Of a stretch of 23,059 nt of DNA, positions 13,001 through 21,695 are shown piece after piece (position 1 is the first letter of the stretch; every line of letters starts with the position of its first letter). Under the pieces are notes generated by a model. It ran no database searches. It was not told where the DNA came from and saw only the letters and a program-made list of their open reading frames with translations. The stretch covers positions 1 through 23,059 of the forward strand of contig NQMI01000281.1 of assembly GCA_002270565.1 (NCBI GenBank). The letters run 5' to 3'. Position numbers and translations under genes: made by a program. The DNA comes from Stenocarpella maydis. Lineage: Eukaryota; Ascomycota; Sordariomycetes; Diaporthales; Diaporthaceae.

Positions 13001-13802
13001 TTGGTCATGCTCCGTGTTCTAGCATGCAGCCTTGAGGGGACAAGCTGGCCGTCCCAGTCCGGCATTCATACTAATATAGACCGGGTTGATATCTCGCAGA
13101 GGGTTTCGCGAATCGCCTGGGACAGCCACAGAAATATGCCACCTACCTGCATGAGCATTTCGAAGAAGTAAGGGAGCAATGAGCTATAATTCATCACGGG
13201 ATGTTCCGCAGCAAATGAGGGCCCACATCTTCAAAAGGTTGGCGCATCTCCCTATGATGAACCAAGCACTAATTCCATGCCGCACCTTTAGGCGAAAGCG
13301 GGGTCACTACCTAAATAACACCATATCATCCCTCTGGTCTGCGTGTTGGGTGTGACGAAGCCGGCCCCGGGGAACCGTGGGTGGCACAGCAAGAGCGTAA
13401 GCACTTGGTCTGAATAGGGTAATGCGTATCTGGAATCAGCTCCCAGCCAACGGGAAGATCATGATCGCCAAGGAGCAGCCGATGGCGGCGGGCGCCTGAG
13501 GGGGTGGGCGCGCTCGCCATGTCGGGGTTTTCAACGAGTCCGCTTCAAACAGAGCGAGGACGTGGGAGCGAGGCAGGCGAACCTACACCTGCCATTCAGC
13601 GTGGTGCGGATGCACAGCGCAAGCCGCGCTGTCATCGAGGCGCCTGCGGTGAGAGGGGGCTCGGCGAGGTAAACGTGTCAGTCTCTTTTGGAGATTTGTT
13701 TTGGGGACATCGGATGATGCGAATACGCGCCACGTACCTACATTGGTGCACATGTGACATACAATACATGTGTCTCTTGACTCTCGGATCCGCTTAGCCA
13801 GG

Positions 13803-13837
13803 GACATCAGACATCGGACATCAGACATCAGACATCA
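13803..13837. repeat. Five tandem copies of GACATCR
   Basis: Five perfect 7-base units, with the second reading GACATCG and the others GACATCA. A run of twelve G follows at 13864-13875, so two kinds of simple repeat lie within 75 bases. Confidence 0.95.
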
Positions 13838-14250
13838 GAGATGCCAGGGCCGAATTACGGTCAGGGGGGGGGGGGCTGGCGTTGGTATCAGGTTTTGCGA
13901 AATCGGGGCGTAAGGCGGGCTGGGTCAGGGATGGTACTTTGATATGAGCTCAGGTGAGACCCGGCATATGTATTCCGTGACATTGCGGTACAATGGCGGC
14001 ACGGATATAGGGTACCGTAGAATAGAACCCGGGACCTCTGTGTCAAAGCCTCATCTAGAAAGTTTTGTAATATGATTGATGATGCACGTTAGGCCCAGAA
14101 ACCCGCGTCTCGGCGCCACCCTAGCCGTTGCCCTTCCTGGGCATATCTTTCGACGCTGACAAGACCCCAATAACTCCTCGGGGCTGATTTTCGATGAGGT
14201 GCATGCATGCATGATCGCGATCAGGGAAATCAAGTATTGACTGCATCTGC

Positions 14251-15141
14251 TTACAAATCGCCAGACCGCTCCCAGACAAAAGGACCAGGTCTCCTTCCAG
14301 ATGTCTCAAGGGTTACCCTTGGGTACGGATGGGAAGAAATTTGGGTTCTGAATCCGTTCACGGTTCCGTTTAGCCATGTCGGCCTGGCGTTTCTGGTATA
14401 CTCTGTTTTGATGGAATGTCCTGATTTCATGTCAGATGTTATCTTGGAAAGCGCTAAGCGTTGAAAGCCACGACTGGAGGGTGGTTGGCCAGACCTGTGC
14501 AAGGCAAAGACGCGAGGCTCTTCCTCCGCTGGTGGCTCTTCCTCAGCCTTCTATAGTAATATGATCAGCGACTCAGATGATATTCCCGGGCTTCCTTGGG
14601 TCCCAGTGGGCACGATGCAGATACGCAACATACCTTCTCGACCTTTGACTCGTCGGCCTTCTTGTCGTCATCGCCTTTTTTGTCCGCTGCATCCTTCTCC
14701 TTGCCCTTGCCCTTGGACTTCTCACTCTCCTCCTTCTTCTTGCGCTGGCGTTCCTCATACTCCTTCTTCACCCTCTCAACCTCAGCTTCCATCTCCTTCT
14801 TCTTCTTGGCGTCGATCGCGGCCTGATCGACGATGGGCGAGCAGAACCCACGGTCCTTGAGATGGCTCGGGCAGACAAAGAAGAAGTCCTGTTGAGAGGC
14901 TGAGTTAGGGACGAGCTCCTGGTGGCAGTTTGCCCAAGAGATGTGCTCTGCATCTGGGAAGGTGGGACCCGAGATGCATGAGCGGGCGTATGAGTGAGGC
15001 TGCCACTTGAGCGACGGTGAGACGGACCTGCTTGTCGGGCGTCACCAGCACGCTTGTGCTGGGCTTGAAGCAGATCTCACATCGTTTAGAGGCCGCTTCG
15101 GCCACCTTTCGGTGTGTGTAGACATTGGGAAAGGAGGCCAT
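14251..15141 (-). CDS. VFA1: VFA1-like Vps4-associated protein, C-terminus replaced
   Basis: Homologue of yeast Vfa1, a small cytosolic/endosomal protein that binds the AAA ATPase Vps4 of the ESCRT-III pathway. Three exons: 15141-15028 (38 codons), 14888-14634 (85 codons) and 14550-14251 (99 codons plus stop). The predicted protein is 222 residues. The start is the ATG opening MASFPNVYTHRKVAEA, which begins the family's conserved N-terminus. Two Cys pairs fit a zinc-binding fold: CEIC (residues 21-24), then the VCP and GFC segments early in exon 2. Exon 2 continues as a charged coiled coil (KKKKEMEAEVERVKKEYEE) and a Lys/Asp/Glu-rich stretch. Exon 3 keeps EEPRVFAL and then leaves the family: the usual C-terminal helix rich in Gln/Arg and the ending with a Tyr-Phe-Pro motif are absent. 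They are replaced from about 14500 by some 80 unrelated residues. Family identity is firm. Whether this copy still works is doubtful, because the C-terminal end is where I recall the Vps4 contact lying. Confidence 0.85.
14551..14633 (-). other. VFA1 intron 2
   Basis: An 83-nt intron with donor GTATGT, branch point GCTGAT and acceptor CTATAG. Splicing keeps the frame from VEK into KAEEEP, as expected for the family. Confidence 0.85.
14889..15027 (-). other. VFA1 intron 1
   Basis: A 139-nt intron with donor GTCCGT, branch point CTAAC at 14908-14904 and acceptor CAACAG. Its removal joins codon 38 (Gln) directly to GAC TTC TTC and restores the conserved DFFFVCP stretch. Confidence 0.85.
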
Positions 15142-17462
15142 GGCCGTGTTGCGTGGTTGCTTCGGCTGGGCAGCGTTGGCCCTGTGGTCTGAAGATGAAG
15201 TGGAAGGTCTGGTGGGGCCTACAGTGTCAGAGGAGATAGTTCCGGACTTCGTACTGTAGACTTTAGTCATGAGGGCACGTGACTCCCTCCGGCAGACCAG
15301 ACCAGACCAGAGGTTGATAACTCGGGGTTGCCTCCAGATGTAAGGTGCGATTACGATTTGATTGAAAGTTGAGCCGAGTTTCACATTGTGTATTGTGGCT
15401 CACCATGAGAGTCTCCACTGACCAATAAAAGGCTGATTCGATGCCCTTGTGAGAAGGCAGGAGGCCCTCATTTGCCACAAACAGACAGTTTCAAATCAGC
15501 AGGGCATCAAAAGACAAACAGATAAAGTTGTTCTGCGACAAAGTATTTCTCTACTAAATTTTCCACTCCCTCGACGATCGACGACTTCCAAGGTTCTAAT
15601 ACGGCAAGCATCCCCGATTGCGTGTGGTCCTTTCTCCTTGCTCCTTACTTTTAACTATGCGTCTTCCGAGTTAAATCCCAGGGGTCTACATCCCACAAGT
15701 TATTTTCCAGTAACTTCAGTCCTGCTTCACCAAATGTTCCATGTACCTATGGATACCTGCCTGGCTCTTGTATCTCGCTTTGCTGCCTTTGGACATATCA
15801 AGAAGAGGGATGCTTAGAGAAAACGGGAAAAGCTTCAGATTGTTGACAAGTAATTGAGGCATCCTCGGTATCTTTACATCCAGCAGGTAGAATATATATG
15901 CAAGTTAATAGTGGAGCATACGAGGTCTTGATCGTCATGGTCAACGTCACGTGGGCCCCTCTGGAACGCCCAGGGGCTTTCAGGGATGGTTATATAAGCC
16001 GAGTAGCTACTATATAGCTTCTTCGGCGTAGCGAGGATGCTATCAGACAGGCTTAGACATCAGGTTCAACTATCCGTTTCGGGCCCGCAGGGGACGAAGA
16101 GCCCACTTGTTCTGCCTTTGTACGACGGCCTTTACATTGATGAATCCATTCAAGCAGCCGCTCTCATATGTCCACCAATATACAGCGTCCATTTCTCTCC
16201 ATCACTCGTTTTTCTGGTCTGCACCCAAGATGGAATTGGGCAACTTGAGCGATGTTAGGCAAGCATAATTCTAAAGCAACTTGAAAGCCAGAAAAATAGA
16301 CGGACTGTAGGAGGTCATCAGGGCAGTCCGATTCAGATTCCTACATGTGCTGCGAAGCTCTTAATCTCTTACATAGTTAACAAGAGTCGGCATTCAGCCA
16401 CTGAATGACAATACAATTCTTTGGCAATAATATGCGCATCCGTCCACACCAAATCCCAAGACTATGTTGGAACAGTCTTTGCGCCAAGCTATGGAGATCG
16501 GCAGCTCGAGGTACGATGCGAAATAGATTTGGTACCAGGTAGCTGAGCACCTACCACAGTCCACCTGCCCCAGCGGGTACCAATTAGAAGACATATATAT
16601 TTTCGAAAATATTATCTGGTGAAACCGTCGCATCATCGGCATTAGTGCTAACTTGGATACCTTGCCGCCAGAATTGACCATAAATATTCAGAGTGTGTGA
16701 TATTGATTCCTTGTACTCGGCGCCTGCAAATTGCTAGTCAGTCACCTTTCGGAATCGCTAAGAATCGGCAATTCGGGCCATGTTGTACTTGACCTGTGGT
16801 TGCTTTATCGTTGCTTGGAAATCCGCACCTCCCTGCACGGCCCTAGTTACCTAGGTAGCTGGCTTCATTTTAATCCGATATACCTAGGCAGACAATTCCC
16901 CAGGAAATCCTCCTCGAAGAAACCGCACTCTGTGACCCTGCAGTCAAAATGCTGGTACGACTCGGGCTGGTGACTCCGGCCCGCTAGTCACTCGGAGAGT
17001 AATTCGTGCAAAAATTTCAACATTTGGACAGGCTTCGCTCTCCCCCGAGGAATCCGCAATCACTGGTTCTTTGTATGCTGCAGCTACCCGAAACCGAGGC
17101 ACGGAGTGAGACACTGTTGTCTCGAAAGAACCACGGACCCAATTTGGTGGCGGTGGTGAGTTAATTAAGTCGGCAACGGTGGCTGAGTGTGCCAGGCAGG
17201 GGTTCCGGACGCACCACCAGCCAGGTATCCAAGGCGAGCGAGTCTCACTCACATTTTCTCAGTCACGCGATTAATCAAGTAGACGAGAGAATATTTCGAC
17301 CTGTATATGACAAAAATAATCGCGCCGTTGTAATATATAATATGGGGGAAATTGGCAGCGCCGACACACGCTTGATTCTGAGGTCGCAGCTGCATGACAC
17401 TGGTTCTCGTGGACAGATCCTGTGGTCTGTATAATCACGTCAAGCAGGGCTTCCCAACAACT
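15142..17462. other. Intergenic, no gene recognised
   Basis: The stretch between the VFA1-like gene and the tRNA. It holds the presumed VFA1 promoter (no clear TATA box seen), a TATATAAG box at 15991-15998, and several open frames of 70-122 codons that match no family known to me. A 73-codon frame (16037-16258) starts 39 bases after that TATA-like box, but it has no homology I can name. Confidence 0.5.
15998..16026 (+). repeat. Imperfect hairpin after a TATA-like box
   Basis: GCCGAGTAGCTA at 15998-16009 is followed by the imperfect reverse complement TAGCTTCTTCGGC at about 16014-16026. It lies immediately 3' of TATATAAG, where a transcription start would be expected. Confidence 0.4.
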
Positions 17463-17469
17463 GGCCTGG

Positions 17470-17480
17470 TGGTCTAGCGG
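17470..17480 (+). promoter_or_regulatory. tRNA A box
   Basis: TGGTCTAGCGG fits the Pol III A-box consensus TRGYNNANNNG at every fixed position. Confidence 0.85.
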
Positions 17481-17498
17481 TATGATTCGCGCTTCGGG

Positions 17499-17527
17499 TG
17501 TTTCATCCAGCATGTCTAACATGTTAA
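17499..17527 (+). other. Canonical tRNA intron (37/38)
   Basis: A 29-nt insert one base 3' of the anticodon, as in most eukaryotic nuclear tRNA introns cut by the Sen endonuclease. It contains a short hairpin, CATGT-CTA-ACATG (17511-17523). The 3' anticodon-stem strand GTGCG follows at 17529-17533. Confidence 0.85.
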
Positions 17528-17536
17528 TGTGCGAGG

Positions 17537-17593
17537 GTAAGCGGCTCCACCTCCAAGTCATTCCAACAACGAATATCACTAACAATTAAGCAG
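17537..17593 (+). other. Spliceosomal-type (GT-AG) intron inside tRNA
   Basis: A 57-nt insert. It begins GTAAGC, carries CACTAAC at 17577-17583 (branch A expected at 17582) and ends AAGCAG, with the AG ten bases after the branch-point motif. Donor, branch, spacing and length all match short introns of filamentous fungi. Exact removal yields the variable loop AGGTC and an intact tRNA. No helix within it suggests an endonuclease-type (bulge-helix-bulge) substrate. Confidence 0.8.
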
Positions 17594-17598
17594 TCCCG

Positions 17599-17609
17599 GG
17601 TTCAATCCC
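17599..17609 (+). promoter_or_regulatory. tRNA B box
   Basis: GGTTCAATCCC overlaps the T arm and matches the consensus GWTCRANNC. The two inserts push it about 119 bases from the end of the A box, longer than usual but still workable for TFIIIC. Confidence 0.85.
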
Positions 17610-17632
17610 CGGCCAGGCCCAAATAATAATTG

Positions 17633-17639
17633 TTTTTTT
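17633..17639 (+). terminator. Pol III T-run terminator
   Basis: T7 starts 13 bases after the tRNA 3' end, followed by further T4-T6 runs separated by single C to about 17660. This is ample for Pol III termination and suggests the gene is still transcribed. Confidence 0.85.
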
Positions 17640-17660
17640 CTTTTCTTTTCTTTTTTATTT

Positions 17661-18482
17661 CACCCTACTGCGGTACTCCTGATTCTGGTCTTGTTTCTCA
17701 ATCGGCTACCGAATTTTGCACCGTTCCAGTCATGTGAGGGCAATGCTGATGACCTAGGTAATGAGCTGATGGTCTCCCCTAGTGGAACTCTTCAGGATTG
17801 AGGATGGGAATCCCATTGTGATGAAAATGCCCAAACTTAGTGTGAGAGTAGCTAGATGCTTAAGCAATGAGCCTTTAATTATAATAAGAGCAGGAAAAGG
17901 AAAAAGAAGTCTACGAATTGTCGGGCAGGCGTCTGCGTTTATATGCCGGGTCGTCAGACTGGGTACCATGACAGCTGCCCAGGCTATAATGCCATAACCG
18001 ACCTAGGTACAGCCTCATCATAAGGCTACCACTATTTTATTCGTAGCTATTATATTTTGAAACTGTTTGTTAACAATATCATATTGATTATTTAACGCTG
18101 GGCCGATAAGAGTTTATACCTGCATCAAGGGACTGCTGCAGTTCCTTTAGATCTTCCGAAGCTTTTTGAACGGGTATTGTGACCGGATTAAAAACGAGAC
18201 CAAACGGTAGCTTTACTACCTATGGACCTTCGATATGTAGAAGATCTCAGAAGTCACTCATCTACATAGAGATCCAGGAAATACCGTCCATTTCTGGAAT
18301 CCGAGGAACCCCAACCACCTACAGTAATGTAGTTAACAGCGGCGTGGAACTTCAGCGCACTTGCATAACCAGGTAGGTGTCCCGGCTAAGTTGACTATAT
18401 TTCTATTAGCTAGATACTATCACAGATCTCAGTACACACCTCCTACCTACTAGTACTCTGCTTTACTCAACACTACAAGATC
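17661..18482. other. Intergenic, no gene recognised
   Basis: Between the tRNA and the chitinase remnant. A 71-codon plus frame (17782-17997) has a fairly protein-like composition (IVMKMPKLSVRVARCL) and is preceded by a possible 3' splice site (CTGAT then CCTAG). I do not recognise it and found no partner exon. Confidence 0.45.
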
Positions 18483-20932
18483 CTAAGACGACGGGCTGCC
18501 CAGTTTGACCGTGGCACCGTTCACGTCGACAGTATACGCCATCTACGCACGCGCGCCGTACGCACCACCGCCGCCCTGGGGCCGCGGCAGCCTCGGCGCC
18601 ACACACCAGTTCCCCGCGCCAAACGCGCTGGCCGCTCACGCCGCATTGGCCGCGTTGCCCGTCGAGACGAGGTACTCGGGGCTGGGGCTCGCCGCCGTCG
18701 CGACAAAGTGCTGGCTGGCGGCCGTGCAGTAGCCCCTGGCGTCGGCCTCGATGGTCGCGGGCGGCGCGTTGATGAACGGCTTCCACAGCCAGCGCATGTT
18801 GCCGACGCTCCGCGCCTGCGCCGGGGGGTCCGTGGAGACGGGCTCGCCGTTGAAAACCCCAGGATGCCGCCGCCGGCCGCGGCGCGCGCGGTGAGGTACC
18901 GGGTCTGGAAGTCGGCGCTGATGAGGTCGATCCAGTTGGAGCTGCGCATGAACTTGTTCCATATGGCCTCGTCGACCGTGTTGGTTGTTGCCGGGGCGTA
19001 GTTGAGGCATGAAACACGGCGTTCACGTTCTTGGCGTAGACCATGGTGGCTGCGGCCGACGGCTTGTCCACGCCTGGGCTGTGAATGTCAAACAACGTCT
19101 CCTTTTGCAGGTTCATCTTGCCGTCGGCGAGCACGAGCTGTTGGGCATTGCACGCCCCGTTGAGACCGTGGATACAGTAGTCGAGGTGGCCCCGTGAATC
19201 GGTTGTGTCGCCGCCTAGGCGCGCCGTGTTCTGTGGAGGCCCGTGGCTCTGGGCACGCCCATGATGGCCATTTCGACCCAGTTGAACTGGTCTGGGGCGT
19301 GCAGCTTGACATACAGGTCGGCGACCGTGTTGGCGCCGTAGCAGACTGAGGCGCCCGTGTCTGACGAGGACCAACCGCTCGCGCGCGCGCGCGCGCACAT
19401 AGGCTTGCATGTAGCCATCCAACACATGATCGACGTCGCAGTTGTCAAGGCTACTATACACGGACCCCCACGTGATGCCAAAGCTCTCTTGAGGCTTCAG
19501 GTGTGCCGTGATCTGGCCCTGGGTCTGGACGGACCAGTCGAATGAGGCGTTGCCGGGCTGTGTTGTGTCCGACGGGGTCCTGAGGTCCTGAGGATTGTAG
19601 TTACCGGACGTGCCCGGGTCGGGGAATGACACTTGCATGTCCTAATCCGCTAGCGTGATAGAGGCCTCTAGGGAGCCCGAGAGGCTGACTTCCATCTCGA
19701 TGCTTCTAAACAGCCTAAGGTTCGGCCCAACCGTTATGATGCCGTACATGCTGAAGAGGGCGTTGAAGTTTGGCAGACCAGACAGCTCAATGTCGCCCCG
19801 TAGCTGGCCTGTGCAAGCGCATCGATCCTAAAGATGGCCTCGATCTTGCCCTTGTTGCGAGAGGTTCGGAGCATACCCATGGTGGTGATGATGGTCAGCC
19901 CAAACGACGTGCCGACAGTCAGATCCAGGTCGGCCTGTACGTCCAGCTTGGCCTCAACGTCAACGGCCTCGATGTTGCAGCTGTACTACTCCTGCATCAG
20001 CAAGACAGAAAGAGTCTCCGATACCGTATGCGGGACAGACGGCGCCGCCTTGGCCACACCAAACAGCCCCTGGAGCCACTCGACAATCTCGCTGCCAAAC
20101 CCGCGCGTGTGTAGCTCCTCGCGCGTTACGAGCCCGCCCTCGTGGTCCTCGGCCCATGCGTGCTCCAGCCAACGCTGGTGGTCGCCGTTAAAGTCCTCTA
20201 GTGACCGGGCTCGGCGCCGCTTCTTGGCGGTAGCCTTGTTCACAATGGCATCCCAGTAGCCCTCCTCATGCGAGTAGTTGATGCGCACCTGTGTCTACTC
20301 GCCGTTGTTGCGCCTGGCGCGGGTGAGGTCAAAGTCAAAAGTCAGGTCATATACGATGTGTTTCTTGGACCCCGACAGGTTGGACCGCTTGGCGATATGT
20401 TGGGGGGTCTCCTGTGATGCAGCGGGCCTCGTCTCCTTGGCAACGGCATACCGCATCGGCCCACAGTCCTTGGGCAGCTCGAGGATGGTGCCGGGAACAC
20501 CGCTGCCTAGGCCAATCTTGTGGCAGTTGCTTACAGTTGTAGACATCCCAGTGCGAGCCATCACGCTTGTCCAGGCTCGTCTGGACCGTCTCGGGCGAGG
20601 CCAGAATCACGAAGCCAAATGTGCGATTGTTGGGCTCGTGGTTGCTGTCGTCATCAGACTTCCGCCATACGTCTTGTCCCTTTCGAGTTGGAAATCCGTG
20701 TTAATATTATCGCCCGTCGGTGGATTGGGAAATAGGTGGGCCAAGTCGACAGGAAGGAAGAGCGCCTTTTCATTGGGACGCGTACAGCAAAAGACATGCT
20801 GCCGGCTCATCTGCCAGCCGCAGTTCTCATCGCCGCCATCATACGATTCGCCAGCTGTACCTCGGTCCCGAATTTGCAGTTGTCGCAGCAGCTGCCCGGC
20901 TTGCCCTGCCAGCAGCAGTCGGAAAAACCCAT
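18483..20932 (-). pseudogene. GH18 subgroup-C chitinase, C-terminal half, decayed
   Basis: Remnant of the region that follows the catalytic domain in large killer-toxin-like fungal chitinases (GH18 subgroup C). In order on the minus strand: a Cys-rich module (SDCCWQGKPGSCCDNC, from about 20926); KALFLPVDLAHLFP; DKRDGSHWDVYNC; GVPGTILELPKDCGP; IVYDLTFDFD; INYSHEEGYWDAIVNKA; the beta-rich segment with FGLTIITT; GQITAHLKPQ; and a C-terminal part ending at TAG 18483-18485. In-frame stops are TAG at 20295-20297, 19986-19988 and 19642-19644, and TGA at 18636-18638. Frame breaks lie near 20850, 20668, 20530, 19797, 19390, 19255, 19005 and 18858. The chitin-binding, LysM and GH18 catalytic domains are absent. 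The first Met used here is probably internal to the original gene, and an in-frame TAG lies 18 bases before it. The frame breaks are beyond what introns explain, so it cannot make a functional protein. Family assignment is from remembered motif order. Confidence 0.8.
19380..19396. repeat. CG dinucleotide run inside the pseudogene
   Basis: Seventeen bases of alternating C and G in the chitinase remnant. Reading frames on either side differ: DGYMQAYV before it and CYGANTVADLYVKL after it. Repeat slippage here therefore explains one frame break. Confidence 0.85.
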
Positions 20933-20984
20933 GGCAGGTGTTATGGGCTAATACTCTGGATGCAACTGCGCTAAGGAGCCAATA

Positions 20985-21560
20985 GGTAATTATATAAAGC
21001 TAAGGAAGGAGGAAGTCTAGTACCCCTCCTGGTATTATACCAAAGCCTACTCATAGCCAGAAGTCTGCTAAGGCTACCAGCCACATAATACATAGGCCTA
21101 ACGGCTTATATTATAACAATAGGGTTGCAAATTAGTTTAGTTTCTTTACTGAAGACTAATTTACCTTTTACTCAGTTTTAATTAGTAAAAAGAAATATAA
21201 TTAATTTTATCAGTTTTTCTTTTTTTTTTAAAAAAAAAAAGAATCCTAAATAATAATATTATCTAAGTATTATATATTATAATATATAAAGAGTTATAAT
21301 AAACCTATAGTCTTTTTAAGACATTAATTATATATAATTAATAGCTGATATATAAGCTATTAAGTAATATAAATCTAAAGACTGCTTATATAATAAATTA
21401 GCTAGCTAAAAGACTATTAGGATTTATTAAATTATTAATATAAAGAATTTAAATATATAACCTAGGAATAAATTCTACAAACAAATTAACTATAAAATAA
21501 GTATTACTAATATATAATATAATAAGAATCCCTACTTATAATAATAATTGTTGAATGGCC
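20985..21560. other. AT-rich island, probable RIP relic
   Basis: About 575 bases that are strongly AT-rich and dominated by TA steps, with no open frame of note. It contains a T/A homopolymer junction around 21230, an imperfect inverted repeat and a perfect 20-bp palindrome (listed separately). In filamentous ascomycetes such blocks usually come from repeats heavily mutated by RIP. It abuts the chitinase pseudogene on the side where its catalytic domain should be. Confidence 0.7.
21297..21429. repeat. Imperfect inverted repeat in the AT island
   Basis: The arms at 21297-21320 and 21406-21429 match over about 22 of 24 bases allowing two gaps (TAATAAA-CCTATAGTCTTTT against TAATAAATCCTAATAGTCTTTT). 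They enclose about 85 bases. Within the loop, 21323-21342 is a perfect 20-bp palindrome (ATTAATTATA and its mirror). This could be a short MITE-like insertion or a chance feature of AT-rich DNA. Confidence 0.5.
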
Positions 21561-21695
21561 TTTGCCATATGGCGATAGTGTGTATGTACGTGAGGTTCTT
21601 GTTCGATGGGTCTGTAATTGCTTTTTTTTTTAACTATCTGGAGGAAGCGGGGGTGTTTCATATAAAGAAGAAAAGTAGCCTCTTCCCCTGCCAAG

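Larger units (their letters stand above)
9241..14250. other. Mixed-composition region, no genes seen
   Basis: GC content drops noticeably at about 9.2 kb. No open frame here resembles a known family. The best are a 103-codon plus frame (10524-10835) and a 91-codon minus frame (11871-11596), neither recognised. It contains an A15 run (10008-10022), a TATATAAG box (10912-10919) with no gene attached, and a short tandem repeat plus G12 run listed separately. I looked for tRNA B-box motifs and found only isolated partial matches. Confidence 0.5.
17463..17620 (+). tRNA. tRNA-Pro(CGG) with two introns
   Basis: Exons 17463-17498, 17528-17536 and 17594-17620 give a 72-nt tRNA. The acceptor stem is GGCCTGG with CCAGGCC (7 of 7 pairs), with discriminator C at 17620 and no encoded CCA. 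The D arm is GTC/GAT. The anticodon stem is CGCGC with GTGCG (one G-U pair), and the loop is TTCGGGT with anticodon CGG at 17495-17497. The variable loop is AGGTC. The T stem is CCGGG/CCCGG with loop TTCAATC. A 29-nt insert lies between 37 and 38, the normal tRNA intron site, also used in yeast tRNA-Pro. A second, 57-nt insert falls in the variable loop between positions 46 and 47 and has the layout of a spliceosomal intron. The A box, B box and a T7 terminator are intact, so the gene looks transcribable by Pol III. Reading everything from 17499 to 17593 as one intron would delete the 3' side of the anticodon stem, so two inserts are required. Confidence 0.93.

Noticed and set aside
13990..14045. 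Possible tRNA remnant on the minus strand (GAGGTCCCGGGTTCTATTC)
   Set aside because: Resembles a T arm, but the 3' T-stem strand does not pair and no 5' half was found.
14905..15384. 159-codon minus frame covering VFA1 exon 1 and upstream sequence
   Set aside because: It reads through intron 1 and starts far upstream. The conserved protein begins at the ATG at 15141.
17499..17593. Single 95-nt tRNA intron instead of two
   Set aside because: It would remove GTGCG, the only sequence able to pair with the 5' anticodon stem CGCGC, leaving no functional tRNA.
17782..17997. 71-codon plus frame with a protein-like composition
   Set aside because: No family recognised and no partner exon. Only mentioned in the intergenic description.
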